From Collybiopsis luxurians FD-317 M1 (lineage: Eukaryota; Basidiomycota; Agaricomycetes; Agaricales; Omphalotaceae): DNA of 64,000 nt. Positions 1 to 11,686 of the stretch are shown one piece after another. The stretch lies in the NCBI GenBank assembly GCA_000827265.1, contig KN834785.1, positions 317,846 through 381,845 on the forward strand. Direction: 5' to 3'. Under the pieces are notes generated by a model, which worked only from the letters and a program-made list of their open reading frames with translations, ran no database searches and was not told the DNA's origin. A program made the position numbers and the translations under genes. The number at the start of each line of letters is the position of its first letter. Position 1 is the first letter of the stretch.

Positions 1-433
1 ACATGTACTGATCCCGCAGCTCATCTTGGAGCTTTCAATCCAAGGGGCACTGCATTCAGAGATAGTGATATTTACTCATACCTAACTGGAAATAGAAAAT
101 TGAATACAGGATTGGTTGTGTTGAATGTAATGAATACTAACTGAAATTGTTTAGATGCAAAAGAATTAGACCAATTCAAAGTCTCCTGCCTTGGATCAGG
201 CACAAAATTGCCAGAGCAGAAACTCATTCCATTCCATGCACTCATAATAAGAAAATACACACAGAGGAAGTGCTTTTACATTACCAGTTAAATGCAGCAA
301 ATATTATTTCTACATATATCCAAATGTTCTGAGAGTATATTCTCATGTTCTAAGATGGACTAGTTGTGAACCATGCATTCACTATTGAAATTGTTAATAT
401 AAACTATAAATAAAGATATAAAGTTCAATCAAG
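1..433. other. Window edge, AT-rich, no supported gene
   Basis: No complete gene is visible. On the minus strand a short coding-like stretch lies between about 72 and 240 and could be a later exon of the fragment at 434-730, since that fragment ends in a splice donor pointing this way. The reading is too short and too broken to define exon borders. Confidence 0.4.
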
Positions 434-730
434 TTAGCAGACTTTGAAAATTGGAAGTCCACTTACTTGTGAACTTGTTGTCAAGTTAACATTGGCAAGC
501 GCGGCCCCATTAACTGGGATTGAAGAAATCATTGCACAGATGGTACCATTAGAGCCCTGCATGATGCCGAGCTCATCATTCCAGGCCCAGAGTTGGTAGG
601 GTTCAGTGCCCCTGTTATGGGTATGGTTTTTGTGCATAGAAATGAACCGACAATGCTGATTATTTTGCTGACTTGCTCCCAGGATGTGACGCTGTTTGTA
701 CTCCATGTCATTGGGTTTTTCTTGATCCAT
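434..730 (-). pseudogene. Exon relic of an unrecognised fungal gene
   Basis: This is an open frame of about 98 codons on the minus strand whose composition looks like real protein, with the segments WAWNDELGIMQGSNG and ISSIPVNGAALANVN. It runs into a good fungal splice donor (GTAAGT) just after a Ser-Ser-Gln tail near 455, so the coding part probably ends there and the last codons are intron. Upstream coding sequence is not clear. The surrounding DNA is CpG-poor, as in the transposon relics elsewhere in the window, so a transposon-borne ORF is likely. I do not recognise the family. It could also be a chance open frame, but the composition and the donor make a true exon more likely. Confidence 0.35.
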
Positions 731-1072
731 TTAGGTCCAGATTATACTATTCATTTGATGTTGGCTGGGAATAATGATGTGCTGTTGTGTGGATTGTCAA
801 ATGGCATGCCATGGTTCATTGGATACTTGAAGATGAGTTGATACCCCAACTATCTCATCCAGCTCATTCAATCAGTCTTACTCTGCCTCTCAACACAGAC
901 AACCCAACTCCGGGCAAGGACAGCAGGAAAATATTACTCCTGCTCTCAACCCTCTTTCATCATGCACAAAGCTCTCTCCTTGCAACATTGTGCACACAAC
1001 TTTCAATTGGGAGTGCCAAAGAATGAGTTGGATAAGAAGAAAATGACAGCAAAGCAGACTTTGAGGTGGGTT

Positions 1073-1850
1073 CATCAGGAAAAATGGTCTGAGCCTCAGG
1101 TTATCTAGGAGGTAACCTGGAGCAACCTGAGGGACCTGGGTGACCTAGGTGACCTGTGCAACCTGGGTGAACCTCAGGTATCCCAAGGATACTTGAGGAG
1201 TGATGCTGTAAATATTACCAAATAAAGCAAAATTATATTGAATATATATACCTATGCTTTAATCTATCCTAAATGCATGACAAGGACACCTTCTTAGTTA
1301 TAGATAACTCATAGAAACTGAAATTTGACATAAGTCACATGATGCAACTCCGTGAGCTGTCTACAATCAAAATAATTTTCATATGATCAAAACAAGTATA
1401 CTACAATTATACCATACTATATACACACTATATGTACATGTATAAGCTCTTTACTGTACTGAAATACTGTACTTGAGTATATTAGGTTAATACTAATATA
1501 CTGTAATATATTATAAAGTATAATACCTGATGAAAATGTACACCATATATACTATACATAAAATATGTACAAGTTCAATACTACTACGACTACTACTACT
1601 ACTATACAAGTACAATAGCTCACTATATACAGTAGAATAGAGTACAAACAGTAATATATAAAGATATATCATTTTTACTTATTAACCCTTTATGCAACCT
1701 GAGACAACCTAGGACAACCTAGGGCACCCTAGGATATAGGGGTTGGACTGTGGAAACCTAGGTAACCTAAGTACTTGAAGTGTCCTATGCTTCTTAGGTT
1801 TCTTGAGGTTGTTATAATTTAACCCCAAGCTCAAGCTATTTTTCCTGATG
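1073..1850. mobile_element. 778-bp non-autonomous element, CATCAGG-ended family
   Basis: The left end CATCAGGAAAAAT at 1073-1085 is matched by its inverse at 1838-1850, and the inverted similarity continues as a TGAGC block a few bases inside each end. The bases TT flank both ends, consistent with a 2-bp target duplication. The ends carry degenerate CCTGGG/CCTAGG decamers (about 1095-1195 and 1690-1790) and the middle is very AT-rich with a small (TAC)n microsatellite near 1579-1604. There is no transposase, so it must be mobilised in trans. Two other copies lie at 2309-3831 and 32568-32703. Confidence 0.8.
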
Positions 1851-2086
1851 TTCCAAGACAAAAACTTGAATTTGGAGGTGTGAAGATCATACCTCAAGGG
1901 GCCTGTTTGAATATCAACAACTGCTATGATGAAAGACAGCAGTCTGGATGTGTCATGTTGAGTGACACTTGTGAAGTGAAGATCAGTGGAGTGAGCATCA
2001 GGATAAAGTTTGTAGCATACCATATAGTGTGTGAGTAGTTTATGGAGTCCATAGTGTGCTTTAGTCAAAACACACACCTGACCCAT
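1851..2086 (-). pseudogene. Exon relic cut by the 1073-1850 element
   Basis: A minus-strand open frame beginning near 2086 reads plausible protein, with a segment LLSFIIAVVDIQTGPLRYD, up to the exact edge of the element ending at 1850. Inside the element the frame is only element sequence. The simplest reading is an exon interrupted by the insertion, with its continuation expected below 1072. The continuation there is not convincing. The family is not recognised. Confidence 0.3.
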
Positions 2087-2308
2087 TTTACTTGTACATT
2101 GAGTAGGTACTCAAATTCTATCCACTGCTGACAACTTACAAGGAGGAGCATAAATGTCAAGGTAAAACAGACTGCAGACCATGGGCAAAAGTACACCCAA
2201 ATAATAATGATAAGATACCTAAAATTGAATACATTCTACCTCAGAACCCAGTCCACTTGAACTTGTCAGAATTCATGCTCAACAGCATATGCACAACATT
2301 AATCATTA

Positions 2309-3831
2309 CATCAGGAAAAAGACCCTATAGCCCAGAAACATATGGGTTGTTATAGGTTATCCTCACACAGTTTAAGGCTTCTCAGAAGTCCTGGGCTACA
2401 TAGGCTGCCCAGGGTGCCAAGGGACACCCCAAAATCCTGTGCAGCCTGAGAGTCCCTGAGAATCCCTGAGGATCCCTGTGGCTGCCCTGAAGATGCCTGG
2501 GGATCTCTCAGGCAATCACCAAATACAATGGGATAATCCCAAGGCTACAATTCTAGTAAGCTTAGGATCATCCTATTGCCCCAGCAGTTACCTCAGTGAC
2601 CACTTCATCTCATCCTATCATATCCTATCCTATCCTATCTCATCCTATTCTGGCATGCAAAATGTCAGTCAAATATTCATCCAATCCTGTCTACAATCCA
2701 TTTATACAGGTTTTGCTATAATCTTATCTTATCCTATTCTCACTTTATTATGAAATCACATATGTCTCAATTGCTCTATCCTACCCTATCCCAATTCTAT
2801 CCTATTAAATACTTAATCCTAGGCCTATCCTATCCTATCCTATCCTATCCTTGATTTTATCTTTAATTTTGCCTTAATCTTACCCCATCCATATTTTTAA
2901 TGCTATCCTATCATATCCCTACTCATGGTCTGTAATAAATAGTATTTATACTAAAGACCTATAACTGTGAACATTGTTGCTGAGATGGAAGTAAGAAGTT
3001 AAGAAGCAGCGGGTCCAAGCTCAAGATCGACTCACCTTTAAATGCCCTTGGAGTCAGTCACGTGAAATCAACAATATCTTGTGACTGTGGGGCTGTGAAA
3101 GTTTACATAGGCTGTAAGTGCTGGCAATGGCTTCTACAACTTGTACTCTTCCTTCATTGTTGCCCCTTTCCTCCTTCTGCTTGTGCTCAATATCCAGAAG
3201 GATGCCCTGCATATTAAGTTGAAGATGTATGTTTGAATTTCAGTCCTACTTGGTCATAACTGCTCTGACACATTCTCAATGTTTGCAAAACTGGAAACCA
3301 TGTTGGACAAATTTTTGGAGCTAGTGGCATATGTGTGTGCAAATTTTCTATTCATGAGTCACATGCTCAATAATCAATAGTGGTTTGGGATAGAGATAGT
3401 ATAGGATAGGATGAAGATAGGACAGGATGAGATAGAGATAGGATAGGATGGAATGGGATGGGATGGGATGGGATAGGATGGGATGAAGATAGGATAGGAT
3501 AGGATAGGATGAAGATAGGATATGATAGGAGTGGCTGAGATAGGATGGGATTGGAATGGGATTGGGATAGGATAGATTAGGATAGGGACATAGGATAGGG
3601 GACATGATGGTTGCATCCCATCCTATCCCATTGTGGACTTTATATTTGATGCTTCCTATCCTATCCTATTGTTGTGTGAATTCAATATTGATTCCATCCT
3701 ATCTTATCCTATCCTTTTCTAAACAGACTAGAACTCTTGTCTTGGGATGATCCCATCATATGCAGTTCCTGATTCCCTGGGTGTCCTCAGACTTCCTGTA
3801 TTTGCCTGGGAAAAAGGTGTTTTTTCTGATG
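2309..3831. mobile_element. 1.5-kb CATCAGG-ended element filled with pentamer repeats
   Basis: The left end CATCAGGAAAAAGACC at 2309 and the inverse of CATCAGAAAAAACACC ending at 3831 match at 13 of 16 positions. The dinucleotide TA flanks both ends (2307-2308 and 3832-3833). Just inside each end is a CCTGGG-type block (2370-2510 and 3760-3815) as in the 1073-1850 copy. The interior has TATCC pentamer tracts but no transposase. The element is therefore non-autonomous; its mobilising transposase is not proven, with Plavaka-type one candidate. Confidence 0.75.
2600..3720. repeat. TATCC/GGATA pentamer microsatellite, strand-switching
   Basis: Runs of TATCC occur at about 2600-2650, 2720-2740, 2770-2910 and 3655-3715, while the complementary GGATA lies on this strand at about 3380-3605. 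The array therefore changes strand twice inside one transposable element. Long open frames over it are repeat artefacts and not genes. Confidence 0.85.
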
Positions 3832-6186
3832 TAATAGATCAATCATAAGTTTTTAATAAGCTTCATTGTGCCAAGCATTCGCAAGTTAGCATTATACCTA
3901 AGCTGAAGTTACTGTCTTGGACCAAGAATAACCACAAAAAAAAACTGGGAACTGATAGATCTACTTGAGAAATCAGATGACTATGTTTTACTTGCTACAG
4001 GGATGGGACAGGTATGTGTTTTTCTTCTATATGGTGCTTCAATCTCTGACATTATTGAACGAGGATATTGCTGTAACAGTACCAAATTGTTTGATAAAGC
4101 TCCGCCTCGATGCCGAGGATCCTGCGGCCACTCTCGAAATGCTCGCTGTTTCGACCCAGAGCAAGTTTCGTGTATGGTGGTAATAGTGGGTTAAAAATAA
4201 AGATGTGTAACAACTCCAAGTTTCTGAAAGGATGATTTCCTTTGTGTTACATTGATTTCCTTTTTTTTTAATTTTTTTTGCGTGACTTTCTTTGTCATAT
4301 GTTCCGGAACTAAACATGTAATCAAGCTACGGCAGTGAGTTGGCGGTGGGCTCCCGCACTTCAGAAATGGCATTGACCGCCGCAGCGCCCATTGGTACAT
4401 AGTACATGCCCACGAGACTGATACCCAGTCCAGACACACAGCACTGGGAGTATCAAGATGTTTAAGGCTCAGGTTTAAGGTTGTTCACATTCTTTCCCTA
4501 AGGACTCAGGACTCGGAGGGCGCATCAATAATGAGCGACAAGCTGCATGTCAAGAGGGAGAACTACTTAAGAGAAGTAAATGATGGCTTCGGCTGTTGTA
4601 CCCTTTTCAACGTTTTAGCAGGTACTTATGTATGATCGAGTGAAGCGATGGCTGCCTCCTGTGCCTAATTGGGCACTGCGCGCCCCGCATTTACACTCAA
4701 TTTATTGTTGGCATCGAGTACGCTATTTGTGCATCCTACTTAGAACTTTTAGCACACATGCCAAAAAAAGACACGACTGCGAAACTATAGGGAATCACAT
4801 CTCAAAGGAAATCATCTTGTGGAAAATTTGTTTGAAATGCTACTCTTCCATGATTTGATTTTTTACCCACTATTACTGCCATACAGACAGCACGCAGGGC
4901 AAAGAATTCCATTTCTGTTTTGCTCAAAATATAAGATGCGATGGGATCAAACTTGAGGCCCTGCTGTTGGTAGTGGGCCAACGCTGCCACGTGGCGACTA
5001 CTCGTGCCCATGGTGGTGCCTACCCGGTGACTCAAATGCCGCCGCCTTCCAGTTTAGTCTAGACTCTAAATAAATAGTGCTTTAGCTGTGATGTAATTAT
5101 GACAAGAACTGTAATATATTGCCATGTCATCAGTGTTATGCCATTAATATGAAATTGCCTGTTAATCACTTGTAATTTGATCATATTGAGAAACAGCGAG
5201 AAACACATAATGCCAAGTCACCCGTATAAACAATTCCTTCATTCCATTTCAGCCTCGTGACATAGAGAAGCAGACAACCATCACCTGATAGTCCCAAATA
5301 ATCGGATCAATATATAGCATTGATCGTATGACTTTTGGTATGTATTTGTAGCGATTTAGGTTAATATACAGCATCCTCTAAACATGTTAATTCCTCAGTA
5401 AATAATGTACAACTTTTTACTGAAGCTTGGGGTTGAGAGCGACATTCTCTTGGATTGCCGGCATCTTCGGCTGCAACAGCTCATGGCTCTTTGCCATCAT
5501 CACGGGTAATTGTAACCGGTACCAATTGCCGGTTAATTCCCATCAGCTGTCATCGGTTCCCGTTCGCTGTCACCAACTCTCGCTCGCTGTCCCGCCATTC
5601 CGCTCACCGTATCTCCCAATGTCCAGACCTTTTGCCATTAGTTTAAATATTTCCACTAGTTAACACTAGTTAATTAGTGGCAGACTTATCTATGTACAGA
5701 TTCTAATCCTACTCATCACTTAATAGACATTCTACGCACAATAGAACCTGCAAAGGGAAAGCGAAGGAAAGTGAAGACAGCCTAATAAAGGTGAGTTCAT
5801 TGTCAAAATCAATGAGCGGAAGTGGGGTCCGCAGGCGCTTAAAGAGCGCTTGACTCGGGAATGTTGTGAAAAATAATGAACTCGGAAGTGCAGATGATAA
5901 TCGATAGCTGCCAGACCTACCCGAAATAAAAATATATAGTATACGCTAGTGTTGTTTTGTGTGACTGCAATTTTCTTACGGTTTGTTAAGATGTTGCATT
6001 GTGATTTATGGTCTGGTACCAAAAATGACATGAGTCTGCTGTATGAAACAGCGAGCTCAACGAAAAGGTGTGGGTGACACAGGAGAGAGTGAGAGTGAGC
6101 AGCCTGTGAAAAAAAAAGGATGAACCAAAGGGGCATTAGTGTATACTGATATGGAGTGTTGAAAGTTGGTTGATTTGGTGTTGAAG
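3832..6186. other. CpG-retaining spacer without a supportable gene
   Basis: The stretch keeps CpG, unlike the flanking elements. Two minus-strand snippets read like protein but are too short to call: one at about 4325-4440 and one at about 4870-5030. Around 5500-5620 there is a loose repeat of roughly ten-base units rich in CCCG/TCGCTGTC. No complete ORF or RNA gene was seen. Confidence 0.5.
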
Positions 6187-7324
6187 ATAATGCCTATTGG
6201 TATGAATGGAAGCAAGTTACTGATGAGTATAACAAGTGGGAAAAGGCAAGGGAATACCTGGAAAGAGAGAGGCAGCCTTTGAGTATTAAGTTCAATCAGG
6301 TATGACTCTGATTCCATGAGTTTTGCTTGTGAATTACTTACCACAACTTCAGCTTGTTGAAATGGCAAAAACAAAACCAACTGGCTCTGCCAAGTGGGTA
6401 GAAGTGCTAGCTGTCACTTTGGAAGCAGAAGATGCAATTAATGAGAGGTCTGCAATGGGGGAGGTTGAAGATGAGCCAGAATTTCAGTCAGAGGATGAGG
6501 ATGAGGACATTGAGATTGTTGAGGTGTCGGACAGAAAAATGGGGAAGGTAAAGGAAAAGGGCAAAGAGAAGCAGGAAACAGTTCTCACAAAGGCCTTCAA
6601 AACTGAAGCGCCGTTATGTCCAAAACCTCGGAGAAACCAGGCAACAGATGTTCTTAATCAAATTAGTGCTCAGCTTGACCCAGCAGTGCAGCAGCAACAA
6701 GATGATGAGCGGGCTACTCACAACTTCCAGCTCATCTATCTCCAGAACCTTCAGGCCCAGCTTCATGAGGAGCAAAGGCATCGAGAACAGATTGAAGCTC
6801 AGGTTCATGAATTGGAACTCCAACTTGTTTGCCTTGAATCTTGTCATTAATGGCAATATTCACATTCCCATTCTCGCTCCTACTCTCACTCCCACTCTTA
6901 CTCACACAGCTATCACCATTGCTGTCACCATCATTCTCAGTCTTGTTCTCACCAATACTCACACCGCTGCTACTGTTCCCACAGCTGTGATCAAAATCCT
7001 GCTCCAGACTATCCTACTCACACTTGTCCATGCTCACGCAGTGCTACACCTATTTTTTGGCCACGCACTCCTCCTAAAAAATCCATCTCTCATTCAAGCC
7101 CATTGCAGGAACTAGGCTCTTCCTCTCCGACCTTTGTAGACCATGGCAACAGCATATCGGTCTTTCCATCTAGTTCACTGACTCTCTGTCCCATTGATAT
7201 GGATACTGAAGCAGAGAGAGGTCCAGTTGTCACTTCATCTCCCCAACTGAATCTGGAAAATCTTGCATCCATTGCCACACAGCTTCCAGAGCTCGGTCCA
7301 ATGAACACAGTTAGCATTTGCTGA
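6187..7324 (+). pseudogene. Coiled-coil accessory ORF of a Harbinger-type element
   Basis: Exon 1 (about 6187-6299) and exon 2 (from 6353) join across an intron at 6300-6352 (GTATGA...TTCAG). The product has, in order: a charged helix ending in PLSIKFNQ; an AKTKPTGSAKW-like motif; an acidic block (EDEDEDIEIVEVSD); a Gln/Glu-rich coiled coil; then a long Ser-His-Tyr-rich repeat and an acidic tail ending at 7324. The last two parts are reached only by reading through one TAA at 6848-6850, which could be a decayed CAA. This layout resembles the NAM/Myb-like accessory ORFs that accompany fungal PIF/Harbinger transposases, thought to bind DNA or help import. It is divergent from the minus-strand transposase that starts at 8768. 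The assignment rests on motif memory and position. Confidence 0.6.
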
Positions 7325-7456
7325 GATCAAGAACCAGGTTACTTTAGTATTGCTTTAGTGTCTCCTTCAAAGAGATTGCAAAATACCGATAGTAAATAAG
7401 TAAATGCTTATATAAATATACATATCTACTGGATATTGAGCAACACAATCTTTGCA

Positions 7457-8768
7457 TCAAATTTCACCAAACATTATATCACCTAAATTATCCCATAAAC
7501 AGTCATCCTCCGATGCCTTCCAAGTAGGTAAGTATACAGTACAAATTTGATTTATACCAACACAGTTAGATTGTATGTTGACAGCAAATTTTGAGCAAAG
7601 TACAGCATGCTACATCTGAGTTAATGTCCAGCGGCACACACAGGCATCTGAAAGAACCTTGAATAGTTCTCATGCCCCATTCAGCTGTCTGACAGTTGAA
7701 TGCCATAATACGATCTTGCTCGGCTGGGTCTGATGGGATACATTCACCTCCTTTCATTGGTGCCTTTATCTTGCCTTTGATATTGACAGGCCCTCAAGGA
7801 AAGGCAGTGTCAGATATGACATAAAATCCATCTGGTACTCAATTGCACAGTGGCTGGAATATGGGCTTCACTGTATGAGCATCATGCCAGCTTCCAGGAG
7901 CATTCAGAATGGCATCAATGATAGTTCCTTTTCCAAGAGACTTCAAGTCAGTAATTGCATGGGTCAGAGAAAGGCTTAGAAAGGGTTGACCTTTCAGAGA
8001 AAAAATTAATACAATTGTGATTGTGTGGTCTGTTTTCCAGCCATTATATGTGGCATTCTCAATCTCAGGATTGTCCAATACCTGTGCAGGAAGTGAAAGA
8101 CCATCTATTGAACCAAATGCACCTTTGAGTAGGGAATGATGGGCAACAATGAGTGAGGACAGCTCTGCAAATTCTGCTTGAGTCTCAGGTAGAGCTATCC
8201 TTGCCTCTTTCATTTTACAGAGAGTAGCCAAGATAATATTGAGAGAGAAGGAGAGATAACATGTGAGGACTGATGGGACAACAGCAAAAATTTGTTGGAG
8301 CTGTACTTCGAGGATAGCTGAGCTGAAATAATGTAAAACCAAGCCAAGAGCTCTGGCTGCATCCAACAATCTTCTTTCAGCATGAGGAACAGCAGTGTAA
8401 AAGACATCACCACGAGGAATGGGGGTACTATTCCAAACCTCTGCGAAATGGCCATGACCTTCAAGAATGAAATGAAAAGTAGCAACATCAAAGCCCATTG
8501 TGGTGATAAAGGCCTGGTCATCTTGTCCCCTCCAAAGGCAAATCCATGGTGACTCCAAGTGAGGATTTGGTATCAACTGAGCCCAAGTAAGATAAAGATG
8601 CGATGGGTTCCGCCGGCAAATGCATCCAGTTTTGTGCTCCAAAACCTCAGAAGCTAAGGCTGCAAGGGTAATGACACTCAAGTCCATCTGTTCGTTGTCT
8701 TCCTGCTCTGTCTGCTGCCGGAGGATGAAGGGGAGCAGCCGCATTACACTGGGAAAAGCTGCAATCAT
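7457..8768 (-). pseudogene. PIF/Harbinger DDE transposase, inactivated
   Basis: The frame opens with Met at 8768 and runs to a stop at 7457-7459. Family landmarks in order are GSIDGLSLP (first catalytic Asp), ENATYNGW, LNAPGSWHDAH, ISDTAFP (second Asp), IKAPMKGG and AEWGM (Glu), then GSFRCL and VGINQI. All three catalytic residues are present and the length of about 435 codons is near full size. It is broken by TGA at 7839-7841 and at 7794-7796, the second where the family usually has Arg after FP, and by a 1-nt frameshift near 7565. Both stops fit C-to-T change of CGA. It would have excised and reinserted the element; it cannot now be made whole without readthrough. Confidence 0.85.
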
Positions 8769-8954
8769 TGTGGACTCGGATCAGTGGTATCATGTGAACT
8801 ACATGATGTTCAATTAAATCATTGCGGAAACGGCAAGGCAAATAATTCAACAATTAATCCAATTTCCAATCTTTTCGGAACTCACCCAATCTTTTTATTT
8901 GAAGCTTTAATTGCTGCGGGAAGTCGTCCAATGCCTACGGGAAGTCATCCACTA

Positions 8955-9115
8955 ACATTGATATATACGCCTTATATTCTTGCTGTCAGTTGTGAAGAGA
9001 GCAACGGAGTTTCAATTTGATCGGATCTCCAGTGTATCTAAGTATCGGGTGATATATCTACAGATCTGTCAAAACGGCGGGATGTACAGATATCGAAATC
9101 AAGAATAATGAATTC
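8955..9115 (+). repeat. Left copy of a 160-bp inverted repeat pair
   Basis: This segment, with landmarks CTTATATTCTTGCTGTCAG and GGTGATATATCTACAGATCT, recurs in inverse orientation at 12145-12297 with scattered differences. The pair brackets 3.3 kb that holds the repeat family at 10.3-11.2 kb. It may be the terminal repeats of a larger element or a copied promoter fragment. Confidence 0.7.
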
Positions 9116-10286
9116 CATCAAAAATAGAGGAGCCAGAGAAAATGAAAATCTGAAAGGGGAAATAATGATCGCATTACACGCGTGCGGCAGCGCACCCTAC
9201 CATAGCTTTATCTGGAACGCCGCTTAAGCCATACCAAGTATTCTGGTGGAACTAGAACTGAAAGAAGCGCCGTTAATGGCACTTGTGGACTTCAGTTGGC
9301 TGTATAGGAGGTTCATGCATCGGCTTCTCCGGACCAATGAGTGGGCATTAGGGAAACAGAAAGGCAATTAATGGCGGCAATTGCATTTTGGGCCCTTTGA
9401 TGTTACATATCACAGAATATAAGCATTGTACCAGGTCTTTTGCGGCAGTGTTCATGCTTGACTTGCGGTAGAGCTGCTTTATGGGCTCATGCCACCGTGC
9501 TAGTACAACAACATCCAGTTTCATGCCCCTGTTCCTATTGGCAAAAAAAAACTTACAATGAATGAGCAGCCATTGCATTGCTTCCGATTTGTTGGCAAAA
9601 TCCTTCAGTCTTTAGCATCTGCCGCAAAGTACTTGAAAAATGTTACTGTATTATCATAGAGATCCTATCTTCTCAGAAGCGTGTATATTTTTTCTTGGTA
9701 TTGAACATTCTCCTTTTGAGCTCATCTCCTCAAATTCAATCATCGACGCTTTTGTAAGCGCACTTGCCGCAGTACAGGCAGAATGGGCAGTATGGTTCTT
9801 GAAAAATGTCAGCTATCGGAATTGTTGTACCTTGAATCACTCATCAATCATGATACAGAGTTCCTTGCTTGATGCTTTTTTCATTACCTATGTCAGTCTT
9901 CAGGTCCCCGTTCTAGGGTATTTTTGCAGCAACTTCATGGCATAATCCACGTCAGCCTGTACGTTTCGCGTCCATTTGTCCCAAGTTCGCAGGTCGTACC
10001 GGCCACTACACTACCGTAATCACAGCCACGTTTGATTCCCCTAACTCCTTGAGGGCAACACATACAAGAAAACTGACCTTGTAATTTGTGCACAATGAGT
10101 TTCGACCGTGTTGTTTTCGGTTTCAGGGATCACGTCAATCCCACCTGCGGTAGGTGTTAACATTCTTGGCAGGAAATGTTAAGGAGCTTGGAAAGATGCT
10201 GAAAAAGGATGGGATGGCGCATGTAGAGGCGGCCGAGGATTTCACTCATATCCTCGAAGTAGTGCGTCCCAAATGCTGAATCGGAA
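9116..10286. other. CpG-retaining spacer, nothing recognised
   Basis: No open frame of convincing composition, no repeat with an obvious partner and no RNA gene was seen. CpG density is normal. Confidence 0.5.
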
Positions 10287-11175
10287 ACACCGAATTTTGT
10301 TCCTTACCTTTGGAAAGCAAAGGCGACAAGATCGGACGCGTCAGAAATACCGATCAAGAATACCAGATTTTGTTCTGTATCCGTGGAAAGCGAGGGCGAC
10401 AAGATCGGAGGTGAGGGAAGGCTATTTTGCTGTATTTGAATATCTGAACCGCGTCAATAGCAATTCCTGTTAGCGAAACTCCTAATTAAATAGCAATTCG
10501 AATGTTGCAGAAGTCAGGTAGGCTGTTGAAAGATACGATTAAAGGTCAGGAGGTACATCATTACTGCCTGTACGTGCCGTTTCCTGCGTGACATAATAAA
10601 CCAATGATAAACCTTCTATCGTAGAACCAACCAAGCTGTCCTTCGAATTCCAATAACTACACTCGACGATGATTGAATTCTATCCGGAAAGCAAAGACAA
10701 GTTAGGAAGCAAAATAGTACCCCGGATTTCGCCGTACCGTGTCAATACAATTTTAGCTAACGTAACTCCGCTTGTGGCGCAATCATCAGATAAGCTGCTG
10801 AGAGATTTGAATAGCCAGTGGACAAAATAATGGAGGGTACTCTTTGCCTGGAAGTTCCGGCGTTTGCTTAACACGATGAACTTTCTATTGCAGAACCAAC
10901 TAAGTCGTCCTTCGCTTTTGGAGTAAACTGAATTCACCACGAGGTCGGCTGAGCAGTAAGAACTGTTAGAGGATAAGAATTCTGTGAAAAAAATATTAAG
11001 TGAGAGGAAGTATAAGAGGAGGTAACGTCACCAATGCAGAATCCCGAATACCGGATTTTGTTGGAGAGTGACGACGTCAAGATCGGAGGTGATGTAATGA
11101 CTGTTTCGCTGTTGTTGAATATTTGAACCGCGTCAGTGGCAATTCCAGTTAGCGTAACTCCTAATACGAGAGGCA
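10287..11175 (+). repeat. Degenerate tandem family with CGACAAGATCGGA motif
   Basis: A unit reading roughly GAATACCGAATTTTGTTC, a short variable part, then CGACAAGATCGGA occurs at 10287-10338 and 10357-10410, and a diverged copy at 11043-11090. Tails of the form TTGAACCGCGTCA and GTTAGCGTAACTCC recur after them (10440-10490, 10735-10770, 11120-11165), as does the phrase CTTTCTATTGCAGAACCAAC (10615 and 10882). The segments are copies of one about 350-bp unit, now diverged. Confidence 0.65.
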
Positions 11176-11686
11176 GTTTAGTTTCAAGGGGTTGAAGGAG
11201 ACGGACCCTTGGGTGGTTGGTATCATGACAGTTATTAAAACCTGGGTGCTCCGCGGGTGAGATGTGCCGAGCTACACGGTGCTCTTCGATGACATTTAGA
11301 CTGGGACCCAAGTTGCACTCAGCCATACTTAGATGCTCCTGCACAATCGAATACTGGCATAACCTTAAACAACCATGACGGTACATTAGCCCTCTCTCTT
11401 TTCTGATGCTGACACCATTCACTTGTGCGAGTATGATCTGATATTTGTGGATCTTCAGTTGTGTAATTATACTAGTAGAATCAACGAGAACTACAAAAAC
11501 AGAAAGATAAATGAAAGGAAGGGACACAGAGATGTATGTACACTGACAGAATATACAGACAAATGCATGATTCTGAGGGACAGGTTTAAAGTGGAAAAGG
11601 TACTGAACCAAATGGGTCTGTCTTAGTTGATGCATTGAAGAGATTGAGCTGTAAATCAACCGTAAAGAACAACATAGAGCGGTCAA
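10934..11686 (-). CDS. Hypothetical ORF, doubtful
   Basis: A 250-codon open frame on the minus strand, long for this region. Its C-terminal part overlaps the 11.0-11.2 kb copy of the tandem repeat family, and the N-terminal part is hydrophobic without a clear signal peptide or domain. No intron or promoter was recognised. I do not recognise any family. The frame may be open by chance; it is listed because it is the longest uninterrupted frame between the Harbinger element and the gene at 13.3 kb. Confidence 0.2.
   Translation of the reverse strand: MTALCCSLRLIYSSISSMHQLRQTHLVQYLFHFKPVPQNHAFVCIFCQCTYISVSLPFIYLSVFVVLVDSTSIITQLKIHKYQIILAQVNGVSIRKERGLMYRHGCLRLCQYSIVQEHLSMAECNLGPSLNVIEEHRVARHISPAEHPGFNNCHDTNHPRVRLLQPLETKLPLVLGVTLTGIATDAVQIFNNSETVITSPPILTSSLSNKIRYSGFCIGDVTSSYTSSHLIFFSQNSYPLTVLTAQPTSW

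Larger units (their letters stand above)
6187..8768. mobile_element. PIF/Harbinger-type transposon, decayed (coding core)
   Basis: A DDE transposase on the minus strand and an accessory ORF on the plus strand meet tail to tail around 7325-7456, the usual two-gene organisation of PIF/Harbinger elements. Terminal inverted repeats and the 3-bp target duplication expected for the family were not found, so only the coding core is given. CpG is reduced but not absent, suggesting moderate age. Confidence 0.6.

Noticed and set aside
3348..3616. Long open frames over the pentamer tract
   Set aside because: Translation of a five-base repeat gives the same peptide pattern in several frames; it is microsatellite, not a gene.
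2309..3831. Tc1/mariner origin because of the TA duplication
   Set aside because: Sibling copies with the same ends are flanked by TT and TG, so the TA here is chance and not a required target.
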